Assembly: GCA_043803085.1 (NCBI GenBank)
Contig: JAZDKM010000378.1
Coordinates: forward strand, 1-8,568
DNA from: JAAEQG01 sp043803085
GTDB lineage: Bacteria > Planctomycetota > Phycisphaerae > UBA1845
Direction: 5' to 3'
Length of the DNA: 8,568 bases
Below, in pieces: positions 1-5,755 of the stretch. The notes under the pieces are model-generated. The model made no database searches. It saw nothing but the letters and a program-made list of their open reading frames with translations, and was not told the DNA's origin. Positions within the stretch are counted from its first letter, which is position 1, and every line of letters begins with the position of its first letter. A program made the position numbers and the translations under genes.

Positions 1-7
1 ACCCACC

Positions 8-1132
8 CTACTGTTTGCCGCGGACGCGGGTGACCAGGCTCTGGGCACTGGTCTTGATCCCCTTGATCTCGCTCTTGAGCGCGTCGCGGTTGGGCGCGAA
101 CTCCATCGCCGTGTCGTAGTGCACTTTCTCGGCCTCCACCAGGTCCGCCAGCGACTGGGTGAAGCTGTGCATCCCTTCTTCGACGCACGACGAGATGATG
201 GCCGGAAAATCCTCGTCCTCCTCGTGGCGGATTTTCTCGCGGACCGTGGCGTTGACCAGTAAGACCTCGCTGGCCGGCACGCGCGTGCCCTCGGCGATCC
301 CGGGCAACAAACGCTGACACAGAATGGCCTTCAGGCTGTTGGCGAGCGAGGAACGCACGAAAGCGTGCTCATCCCGAGGGAAGAACTCCAGCAGGCGGGA
401 GAACGACTGCTGCGTGTCGGCGGAGTGCAGCGAGCCTAACACCAGGTGCCCGGTCTCGGCCGCCTGAATGGCCGACACCATGGTCTCCCGGTCCCGCATC
501 TCTCCGATCAGGATGCAGTCGGGGTCCTCGCGGACCATGAAGCGCAGGGCCTCGGCGAAGGTGGGGACGTCGACGCCCACTTCCCGCTGGGAGATGATCG
601 ACTTGACCGGCCGGAACAGGTATTCGACCGGGTCCTCGATGGTGATGATGTGCATCGAGTGGATTTCATTGATGTGCTGCAGCATGGCCGCCAAGGTGCT
701 CGACTTGCCGCTGCCGGTGATCCCGCTGATCAGCACCAGTCCTTCGGTGGCTTCGTCAGTCAGCTTCTTGTAGATCGGCGGGAGCTGCAACTTCTCAAAC
801 GAGGGGATCTCGCTCTGCACGCGGCGGATGGCGACGTGCATCTCCCCGCCGGCGCGGTAGACATTGATGCGGTAGCGGTCGCCGGTGGGCCCCTTGGCCG
901 AGAAGTCCAGGGCGCCGCGCTCGTCGTACACGTGGCGCCGCTTCGCCGGTATCAGGGTCTCCATCATCCGCTCGATGAACTCGCTGCTGGCGAACGGCTC
1001 GACTTCCTTGATTTTCCGCAGGTGTCCGGCGACCCGGAAATACGGCGCATAGCCGACCTTGAGATGCAAATCGGAGGCACCGAACTTGCTCGTGCCGGCC
1101 AGAAGATGCGCGATGAGTTCTTCGGGAGTCAT
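8..1132 (-). CDS. pilT: PilT/PilU-family type IV pilus retraction ATPase
   Basis: This is a hexameric motor ATPase of the GspE/PilT superfamily, which in known members powers type IV pilus retraction at the inner membrane. Numbering from the ATG at 1132 (374 residues), an N-terminal PilT-type domain opens with a GASDLHLKVG segment near residue 18. It is followed by Walker A GITGSGKSST (137-146), the Asp box TIEDPVEYLF (164-173), Walker B ILIGEMRD with Glu211, and the His box GHLVLGSLHSADT (228-240). A C-terminal GMHSFTQSLADLV stretch matches the family's GMQTFDQSL-like end. The length is slightly above the usual 340-370. A GTG at 1141 would add three residues. I prefer ATG 1132 because GGTGAG lies about 4-5 nt upstream. 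The C-terminal AIRAGE-like region is acidic and divergent (VREKIRHEEDED), so PilU or another paralogue is possible. No other pilus gene is in the window. The family assignment is very secure and the exact paralogue is not. Confidence 0.93.
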   Translation of the reverse strand: MTPEELIAHLLAGTSKFGASDLHLKVGYAPYFRVAGHLRKIKEVEPFASSEFIERMMETLIPAKRRHVYDERGALDFSAKGPTGDRYRINVYRAGGEMHVAIRRVQSEIPSFEKLQLPPIYKKLTDEATEGLVLISGITGSGKSSTLAAMLQHINEIHSMHIITIEDPVEYLFRPVKSIISQREVGVDVPTFAEALRFMVREDPDCILIGEMRDRETMVSAIQAAETGHLVLGSLHSADTQQSFSRLLEFFPRDEHAFVRSSLANSLKAILCQRLLPGIAEGTRVPASEVLLVNATVREKIRHEEDEDFPAIISSCVEEGMHSFTQSLADLVEAEKVHYDTAMEFAPNRDALKSEIKGIKTSAQSLVTRVRGKQ

Positions 1133-1142
1133 GGTACTCACC

Positions 1143-1184
1143 GTTCAGAGTTCAAAGTTCAAAGTTCAGAGTTCAGAGTTCCGA
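1143..1184. repeat. Six-copy heptamer tandem repeat (GTTCARA)
   Basis: Six head-to-tail 7-bp units run without a gap: GTTCAGA, GTTCAAA, GTTCAAA, GTTCAGA, GTTCAGA and GTTCCGA. The array ends next to the ribosome binding site of the pilT-like gene, so on the minus strand it would lie in that gene's leader. A degenerate version of the same repeat occurs at 2383-2431. Short heptamer arrays of this kind resemble the short tandemly repeated sequences known from cyanobacteria and other bacteria. Any function is unknown. Confidence 0.9.
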
Positions 1185-1237
1185 ATCCCGAGCTTCAGCC
1201 CGCGCGGTCCAACGAATACAACTGCCACACGTCGCTC

Positions 1238-1990
1238 CTATCGTCGCACCAGCGCCATCACGGCCAAAGCGACGGCCGCCAGCGCCGCGCACAGGCTCAC
1301 CACCACCAGAAACGCCAGCCACTTCCGCTGCTTATGGATCAGTTCGCCGACCAGTTCCTGGCTCCGCGCCGACGCCTCTTGCAGGCGCTGTAGCGCGCCA
1401 GCGGAACTCGTGGTCGAACGATCCAGGCAATCCAGTGCCCCGCGAACGGCCCCGAGCGACTCACCAATGCGTTCGTCCGCCTGGCGGCCGGCAGCCACCT
1501 GCTCGCTGAGCGTGGCCAGTGTGGTGCGCTGGGCCTCCGCCAGGGCCGGGAATTGGGCGAACGCCTCTTCCCAGCGGCGTGCCCGGTCGTTACCCGTCTG
1601 CAACTGGGTGGCGATCACCCCCAGGGTTTCGGTCTGGCGCTGGGCCGTCTCGGACAAGCCGGCGAGGTGCCCGGCGATCCCTACGAGTGCCCCGGCCATC
1701 ACTTCCCCTCGGCGATCCTGGGACTCCATGTGTTTCTGGAGCGACTCAATCAGCGTGATGACTTTGAGATGGCCGTCCTGCAGCCGGTCGAGGGCTTGTG
1801 CGCGCAACTGGTGTCTCTGGTGTCTGGAGAGTTTGGGCGAGGAAGTCTCGCCCGGACGTGCTCCGTTGTCGTCGAGGGAGAAGCCCGCGAGGAGCCCGTC
1901 ACGCCCGACGGGGGGCAGGTCCGCCGAGGCGCGCAGCCCGGCGCCGCGGAACCAGCGACCCATCCGTGTCCACAGCCCTTCTCGCTCCAT
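1238..1990 (-). CDS. Hypothetical coiled-coil protein with C-terminal membrane anchor
   Basis: I do not recognise this protein family. From the ATG at 1990 it has 250 residues. The N-terminal 55 residues are Arg/Gly/Pro-rich and probably disordered. Residues about 57-215 are Gln-, Glu-, Ala- and Leu-rich with long helical stretches and regularly placed hydrophobic residues, as in a coiled coil. One hydrophobic helix (about 224-247, WLAFLVVVSLCAALAAVALAV) is followed by Arg-Arg at the end. There is no signal peptide, so the layout fits a tail-anchored protein with its body in the cytoplasm. The reading frame is open back to 2230, but that extension (including PIRGW and APSGAGW) translates the palindromic repeats upstream. 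The ATG at 1990 also has AGGGGG about 7 nt upstream, which fixes the start. The gene lies about 100 bp before the pilT-like gene on the same strand, so co-transcription is possible. Methyl-accepting-like or RmuC-like helical proteins could look similar, but no diagnostic motif was seen. Confidence 0.75.
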   Translation of the reverse strand: MEREGLWTRMGRWFRGAGLRASADLPPVGRDGLLAGFSLDDNGARPGETSSPKLSRHQRHQLRAQALDRLQDGHLKVITLIESLQKHMESQDRRGEVMAGALVGIAGHLAGLSETAQRQTETLGVIATQLQTGNDRARRWEEAFAQFPALAEAQRTTLATLSEQVAAGRQADERIGESLGAVRGALDCLDRSTTSSAGALQRLQEASARSQELVGELIHKQRKWLAFLVVVSLCAALAAVALAVMALVRR

Positions 1991-2134
1991 CAAGTCGCCC
2001 CCTGATGCCCTAAACAAGGCCACACGTGCTGGTAGATGACAGCGCATTCTAGTTCTCCCTGCAGACCGGGTCAACGCTCGGTGATTTGCCGGGCCACACG
2101 AGGTCCATGACAGATGAGGCGGCGTCCTCCACCC

Positions 2135-2321
2135 TGCCCCGGACGGGGCAGAAGAAGCTAGCCCACGGCGCAAGCCGTGGGGACACGGTCCAGGATGCTC
2201 AGCCCAGCCCCGGATGGGGCGAAAGACCACGGCTTACGCCCCATCCGGGGCTGGGACGGGCGCGGTCAACGACACCCACGGCTCGCGCCGTGGGCTACCA
2301 CCTATCGCCCCATCCGGGGCT
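2135..2321. repeat. Interleaved palindromic repeat cluster
   Basis: Two kinds of palindrome alternate here. Type 1 is CCCACGGC-N4-GCCGTGGG, at 2162-2181 (loop GCAA, a GNRA type) and 2275-2294 (loop TCGC). Type 2 is built on GCCCCATCCGGGGCT. Two inverted copies form a perfect 19-bp inverted repeat at 2203-2221 and 2237-2255 around a 15-nt loop, and a third copy stands alone at 2306-2321. A shorter related palindrome, TGCCCCGGACGGGGCA, is at 2135-2150. The 15-nt loop contains ccacggctta, apparently a decayed type 1 unit. The arms and loops are directly readable. The idea that these are dispersed genomic repeats is an inference from their modular build. Confidence 0.85.
2203..2255. repeat. Perfect 19-bp inverted repeat (strong hairpin)
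   Basis: The arms cccagccccggatggggcg (2203-2221) and its exact reverse complement (2237-2255) enclose 15 nt. Nearly all pairs are G-C, so RNA from either strand would fold into a very stable stem. No T-run follows on either strand, so it is not a classical intrinsic terminator, although it could protect or end transcripts of the neighbouring minus-strand genes. Confidence 0.85.
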
Positions 2322-2382
2322 CGGCTCAGACGCCTAAGCTGTCACGGGCCCCGCCACGCGTGTGATCCAGAACCCTCGTGGA

Positions 2383-2431
2383 ATTCAGAGTTCAAGGTAT
2401 CGAGTACGATGTCCAAGATTCAAAGTCGGAG
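2383..2431. repeat. Degenerate heptamer array related to 1143-1184
   Basis: Seven consecutive 7-bp steps keep phase with decreasing similarity to GTTCARA: ATTCAGA, GTTCAAG, GTATCGA, GTACGAT, GTCCAAG, ATTCAAA and GTCGGAG. Four of the seven units differ from GTTCARA at one or two positions, while the others have decayed further. I read this as an eroded copy of the clean array in front of the pilT-like gene. The middle units are weak, so chance similarity cannot be excluded for them. Confidence 0.5.
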
Positions 2432-2465
2432 CGAGAGAAACACGGTACCCGCTCAAAGGGTGAGA

Positions 2466-2596
2466 AATGGGTTCGTTCGGTTTTGGAACACACAGGGATC
2501 GACCATCCCTTTGCTGACGTAACTTATGTAGTCATTTGATCTTATACTTCTGATTGGTCGGGTTGGGACCGGACCAGAATGGGTTCGTTTGGTATT
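2466..2596. repeat. Pair of imperfect 19-bp direct repeats
   Basis: The sequence aatgggttcgttcggtttt (2466-2484) recurs as aatgggttcgtttggtatt (2578-2596). The first 12 bases are identical and two mismatches follow. They are 112 bp apart in an AT-richer part of the spacer, with no gene between them. They may be copies of a dispersed repeat or flanks of a lost insertion. No element with ends or a coding part is seen between them. Confidence 0.55.
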
Positions 2597-2729
2597 CTGC
2601 TCTACGCGGGCATGGCCTCTCCCCTGGGTTTGGGTCACGCCTCAGGGCCGTACGGATCGGACGGCGTCGCGCTGCTCGGGGTCACAGCCCGGCGCGCGGT
2701 ACCCCTGATATAAGTACTTGGCGCGCGAT

Positions 2730-3941
2730 CTAAGTGAGTCGCATCCAGGCGACTTTAAGGTACTCCGACTCCGGCGCGTCGGGGCGGATGGGATGGTCGC
2801 CGGCGGCGCCGGTGCGGTCGATGAACTGGATGGTCCTGCCCGCGGAGCGGGCCGAGCCGACCACAATGCGCGTGAAGTCGCCCCAGCTCACCGCCCCGCT
2901 GCACGAACAGGTCACCAGCAGGCCGCCGGGCTTCACCACGTCCATGGCCAGCCGGTTCAGGTCGTAATACTTCTTGCGTCCTTCCTCGGCGTCGTTGCGG
3001 CCAAAGATGAGCTTCGGTGGATCGAGTACCACCACGTCGTAGCGCCGGTCATTGGTACGCATCTGCCGCAGATACGAGAAGGCGTCGGCGTGCACCAGTT
3101 TGAACTGCACGGAGTTCAGGTTCATGTTGTCCCGGGCCATGGCGATCGCCTCCTCGTCGAGGTCAACGCCGGTGACGTCGGCCGCAGCACCCTGGACCTT
3201 CGCGTAGAGTCCGAAGCCGCCGCTGAAGCAGCAGACGTCGAGGACGTCGGCCCCCGCGGCAAGACCGGCGAGCTTGACGCGATTGTCGCGCTGGTCGCAG
3301 AAAAAGCCGGTCTTATGACCGCCGTCAAAGCGCACCTTGAAACGGACGCCGTTCTCCGAAATCTTCACCGAGCGTGGGAGGTCGGGTGAATCCGGCAGGA
3401 GCGCGTCGATGCCTTCTGCCTGGCGCGTGCGGTCGTCCACGCCGACCGTGTGATAGCGGGTGCCGCACGCCCGACGGAGCATGGGGACGAGTTCGGGCAG
3501 CAGGCGGGCCACTCCGAGACTGTAGACCTGGATGGCGAGCACCTCGTCGTAGCGGTCCACCACCAATCCGCTCAAGCCATCGCCCTCGGCATGGATCACC
3601 CGATAGGCCGAGGTGCGTCCGTCGAGTTTGAGCACGTCGCGGCGCAGCGCGACGGCCCGCGCGATGGACCCGGTCCAAAAGCCTTCGTCGATCGGCCGCT
3701 CGTCGAACGCGAGCATACGCAGCACGATCTCCGAGCGCGGGTTGTAGAAGGCCGATCCGAAAACGGCTTCGTGCCGATCAAGCACCCGCACTACGTCGCC
3801 GGGGGCGGCGTCCGGCGAAGCTTGCTGGACCATCTTGCGGTAGATGAACGGGCGGTAAGCGGCGGAACGCAGTTTCACCCAAGGTCGGGCCTCGGACCCC
3901 GTGGCGGGTTGGCCTTGCAATTCAGAACTCATTTTCACCAT
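2730..3941 (-). CDS. rlmI: RlmI-like class I SAM-dependent 23S rRNA methyltransferase
   Basis: This protein resembles RlmI, which in E. coli makes 5-methylcytosine at position 1962 of 23S rRNA using S-adenosylmethionine. Numbered from the ATG at 3941 (403 residues), a PUA-like RNA-binding part starts at about residue 21 (WVKLRSAAYRPFIYRKMV). A middle linking domain follows, then a Rossmann fold with SAM motif I VLDVCCFSGGFG (233-244), the acidic GVDLDEEAI strand, DPPK (307-310) and TCSCSG (344-349), which contains the Cys residues expected for a cytosine-C5 enzyme. The length is typical of the family (about 390-400). The start is uncertain. A TTG at 3968 has GGAG 4 nt upstream, ATG 3941 lacks a close ribosome site, and ATG 3932 has only GGTG very near. 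All precede the conserved region. The gene stands alone and diverges from the lipid-type operon. The family is secure, but the modified base is inferred. Confidence 0.9.
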   Translation of the reverse strand: MVKMSSELQGQPATGSEARPWVKLRSAAYRPFIYRKMVQQASPDAAPGDVVRVLDRHEAVFGSAFYNPRSEIVLRMLAFDERPIDEGFWTGSIARAVALRRDVLKLDGRTSAYRVIHAEGDGLSGLVVDRYDEVLAIQVYSLGVARLLPELVPMLRRACGTRYHTVGVDDRTRQAEGIDALLPDSPDLPRSVKISENGVRFKVRFDGGHKTGFFCDQRDNRVKLAGLAAGADVLDVCCFSGGFGLYAKVQGAAADVTGVDLDEEAIAMARDNMNLNSVQFKLVHADAFSYLRQMRTNDRRYDVVVLDPPKLIFGRNDAEEGRKKYYDLNRLAMDVVKPGGLLVTCSCSGAVSWGDFTRIVVGSARSAGRTIQFIDRTGAAGDHPIRPDAPESEYLKVAWMRLT

Positions 3942-4322
3942 TCTGGTCGACAATCGTTCCCCCGCCAAGGTGCTCCGGCGGGAGCGGATGGCCCGCGGCT
4001 CGGCCGATTTACAACGTCTTGTGAAAAATATGATTGTGATGGGGATAACTCTTCCGTGTCAGCGTCCCGCATGCCGGCACGCGGCGCGGGTGGCATTCCA
4101 GGTCGAGGTGAGCTACACTTGTTAGCCTTTAGAGCCTCTAGGATCTGACTAGCGGGCCATGAATTGGGGACCGCGAATGTGGGACCGGCTCTCCAGCCGG
4201 TACGTGATTGGCGAAGTAGAGGCCCGCGTCCTCGCGGGCCGAGGAACGGACGGCGGGGGTAAACCCCGCCGCTCGCCCGGTGAACAGGTGCATCGACCGG
4301 CTGGAGGTGTGCGGGAGGACCG
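3942..4322. promoter_or_regulatory. Divergent intergenic region between rlmI-like gene and operon
   Basis: This spacer must hold the promoters for both the minus-strand methyltransferase gene and the plus-strand five-gene operon. The AT-rich core at about 4009-4050 is the best place for them. TTGTGA (4019-4024) and GATAAC (4044-4049) are weak plus-strand -35/-10 candidates with a long 19-bp spacer. TACACT (4114-4119) is another possible -10, without a good -35. Neither is convincing alone. Three GC-rich hairpins occupy 4184-4271. No protein gene is supported here. Confidence 0.4.
4184..4271. repeat. Three consecutive GC-rich hairpins upstream of the operon
   Basis: Stem 1 is ACCGGCT-CTCC-AGCCGGT (4184-4201). 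Stem 2 is GGCCCGCG-TCCT-CGCGGGCC (4221-4240). Stem 3 is CGGCGGGG-GTAAA-CCCCGCCG (4251-4271). All three are perfect, and two have tetraloops. They lie between the probable promoter and the first start codon of the operon, so they would be in its untranslated leader. No T-run follows. The 3' arm of stem 1 with its loop (4191-4201) is also perfectly complementary to 4296-4306, just before the ribosome binding site. The set resembles the palindromes at 2135-2321 in style but not in sequence. Confidence 0.75.
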
Positions 4323-4853
4323 ATGAAATTCGCTCTCGTCGATCGGATCGTCGAGTTGGAGCCGGGTGCGCACGTCATCGCGGTGAAGGCGGTCTCGCTG
4401 GCGGAGGAGTATCTGGCCGATCACTTCGCCACGTTTCCGGTGTTGCCAGGGGTCTTCATGTTGGAGGCCCTCGTGGAGAGTGCGGCCTGGCTGGTGCGGC
4501 AGCATGAGGATTTCGCGCACAGCCTGATCTTGCTAAAAGAGGCCAACAACGTTACATATAAGAGCTTCGTCAAGCCCGGTCGCCTCCTGCGGTTAGAGGT
4601 TCATTGCCGCCGCTTGGCGCAGGGTGATAGTGAGTTTTCCGGAACCGGGTATTGCGACGATATGGAGGTTGTCAAAGCCCGTTTTGCGCTCCGGCACTTG
4701 AATCTGGCCGACCGTGATCCGGGCATGGCCCACGCCGACGCGCGGCTGGTGGCGGCGTTCCGTGCCCATTGGGCACTGATCACGGGGAGCCGCGTCCCCA
4801 GGCCGGAAGGCCGGTCTGAACCGGCAGTCGAACCCAAAGGGGCGACCGAGTAA
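4323..4853 (+). CDS. FabZ-like 3-hydroxyacyl-ACP dehydratase (hotdog fold)
   Basis: The protein (176 residues) belongs to the FabZ/FabA hotdog family, which removes water from 3-hydroxyacyl-ACP to give trans-2-enoyl-ACP in the cytoplasm. The signature HFATFPVLPGVFMLEAL carries the catalytic pair His34 and Glu48, 14 residues apart as in FabZ. A later VKPGRLLRLEV strand matches the family's KPGD strand. It is longer than usual FabZ (about 145) because of a C-terminal tail from about residue 130 with no conserved motif. The end of that tail is encoded by short palindromes (4801-4825). The start ATG has GGGAGG 4 nt upstream. It is the first gene of the operon, 14 nt before the carrier protein gene. 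The pairing with the second, His-less dehydratase-like gene suggests that the two may form a complex in which this subunit does the chemistry. A hotdog thioesterase is less likely, given the intact His/Glu motif. Confidence 0.85.
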   Translation: MKFALVDRIVELEPGAHVIAVKAVSLAEEYLADHFATFPVLPGVFMLEALVESAAWLVRQHEDFAHSLILLKEANNVTYKSFVKPGRLLRLEVHCRRLAQGDSEFSGTGYCDDMEVVKARFALRHLNLADRDPGMAHADARLVAAFRAHWALITGSRVPRPEGRSEPAVEPKGATE

Positions 4854-4859
4854 GGAGGT
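4852..4859 (+). promoter_or_regulatory. Strong ribosome binding site of the acyl carrier protein gene
   Basis: AAGGAGGT overlaps the stop codon of the preceding dehydratase gene and lies 8 nt before the ATG of the carrier protein gene. It is the best Shine-Dalgarno match in the operon, which fits the high demand for a carrier protein relative to the enzymes. Confidence 0.8.
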
Positions 4860-4867
4860 CCGCATTC

Positions 4868-5260
4868 ATGCCCGCAACGCGAGAAGAGGTGTTCAAGCAA
4901 GTCGAGGAAGTGTTGATCGATGCCCTCGGAGTCGATGAGGAGGAGATTACCGAGAAGGCCACGCTGACCGGCGACCTCGGCGCGGAGAGCATCGATTTTC
5001 TGGACATTGTGTTTCGGCTGGAGAAAAAGTTCTCCATCAAGATACCGCGCGGGGAGCTGTTCCCCGACGACATCGTGAACAACCCCGACTACGTCGAGGG
5101 CGGGAAACTCACGGCGGCCGGCATCGCTCGCCTGAAGGAGGCCATGCCGCACGCGGACTTCACCGCGTTTGACAAGGATCCCGACGTTTCCAAGATGCCG
5201 GAGCTGTTCACGGTCAGCACACTGATTAACTACATCGAGTCCAAGCTCCAGGCCGCCTAG
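4868..5260 (+). CDS. Acyl carrier protein, long form with internal insertion
   Basis: This protein (130 residues) would carry the growing acyl chain on a phosphopantetheine arm. The N-terminal half reads as a standard ACP: helix I (EEVFKQVEEVLIDALGV), then DLGAESIDFLDIVFRLEKKF with Ser41 as the attachment site, in the motif E-S-I instead of the usual D-S-L. Ordinary bacterial ACPs have about 78 residues. Here about 45 residues are inserted between the IPRGELFP segment (60-66) and the last helix, FTVSTLINYIESKL (114-127). The insert contains a likely helix (LTAAGIARLKEAM) and an acidic loop. It is flanked by the two dehydratase-like genes and followed by two ketosynthase-like genes, so it is probably a dedicated carrier for this operon. 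Whether it also serves general fatty acid synthesis cannot be told from this window. Confidence 0.92.
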   Translation: MPATREEVFKQVEEVLIDALGVDEEEITEKATLTGDLGAESIDFLDIVFRLEKKFSIKIPRGELFPDDIVNNPDYVEGGKLTAAGIARLKEAMPHADFTAFDKDPDVSKMPELFTVSTLINYIESKLQAA

Positions 5261-5263
5261 AGC

Positions 5264-5755
5264 ATGCGCTGGATTTGGATTGACACGTTTACGGAGTTTG
5301 AGTCCGGTAAGCGAGCGTCAGCGGTCAAGAACGTGACGCTTGCCGAAGAGCACGTGCACGACTATGCTCCCGGCTACCCACTGCTGCCCCCGACGCTGAT
5401 GATCGAGGGCATGGCGCAGACGGCGGGGATTCTGGTCGGTGAAGCACGGGGGTTCCGTGAAAACGTCATTCTTGCGAAGATCCGTCGGGCGACCTTCGAC
5501 GAGTACTGCCGGCCGGGGGACCAGATTACCTACACCGCGGTCCTGGACATGATTGACGACGTAGCCGCGATGACGCGCGGCGAGGTTTTCCGCAACGGCC
5601 GGAAGATCGGAGCCGTTGACCTGATTTTCTCGCACGTAGATCAGAGCTCGTCCGACCTCGACCTGCCGGACCATAATTTCGTCTTTGGGGATGCCTTCTT
5701 GGATTTGCTCAAGAACTACCGCATCCGTATCGCAGAGGGCAAGGTAGACCGCTAA
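5264..5755 (+). CDS. FabZ-like hotdog protein lacking the catalytic histidine
   Basis: This second dehydratase-family protein has 163 residues and aligns with the first in numbering. The active-site stretch is VHDYAPGYPLLPPTLMIEGM. Glu48 is kept, but Tyr34 (codon TAT, 5363-5365) replaces the catalytic His, and Pro43 replaces the usual Gly of the PG pair. A His at position 32 is two residues off the expected place. Other family traits remain: the GMAQTAGILVGEA helix, the AKIRRATFDEYCRPGDQITY strand and the two-stranded end. The start ATG lies 3 nt after the carrier protein's stop with no clear ribosome site, so translation is probably coupled. Its stop overlaps the next start by one base (TAATG). 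It may be an inactive or altered partner of the first dehydratase, or an enzyme using other residues. Membership of the FabZ-like family is secure and activity is uncertain. Confidence 0.83.
   Translation: MRWIWIDTFTEFESGKRASAVKNVTLAEEHVHDYAPGYPLLPPTLMIEGMAQTAGILVGEARGFRENVILAKIRRATFDEYCRPGDQITYTAVLDMIDDVAAMTRGEVFRNGRKIGAVDLIFSHVDQSSSDLDLPDHNFVFGDAFLDLLKNYRIRIAEGKVDR

Larger units (their letters stand above)
1991..2729. other. Repeat-rich intergenic region without a credible gene
   Basis: About 740 bp separate the rlmI-like gene from the coiled-coil gene. Open frames here are short, on both strands, and are explained by translation of palindromic repeats. The left half (2135-2321) holds the interleaved palindromes and 2383-2431 a degenerate heptamer array. 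The stretch 2440-2620 is more AT-rich than its surroundings and carries a 19-bp imperfect direct repeat. I found no convincing promoter, small RNA or terminator with a T-run. Confidence 0.7.

Noticed and set aside
446..1393. Long plus-strand open frame opposite the pilT-like gene
   Set aside because: It is antisense to a clearly conserved ATPase gene and runs on through the heptamer array. It has no start site support and no recognisable domain.
1991..2230. 80-residue N-terminal extension of the coiled-coil protein reading frame
   Set aside because: It translates the palindromic repeats and has no family features. The ATG at 1990 has a good ribosome site and begins the plausible protein.
2135..2321. 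CRISPR array
   Set aside because: Units are palindromic, unevenly spaced and of two kinds, without regular repeats and unique spacers, and no cas gene is present.
2692..2726. GCGCGC repeats after the rlmI-like stop codon as a terminator
   Set aside because: The stem has only 6 bp around a long loop, GCGCGC is self-complementary anyway, and no T-run follows on the minus strand.
2714..3389. Plus-strand frames opposite the methyltransferase gene
   Set aside because: They are shadows of the rlmI-like gene, whose SAM-binding and DPPK motifs are clear on the minus strand.
4159..4326. Small plus-strand frame of 55 codons whose TGA overlaps the ATG of the first dehydratase gene
   Set aside because: It lacks a ribosome site, and most of it is the three-hairpin block. 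The overlap looks accidental.
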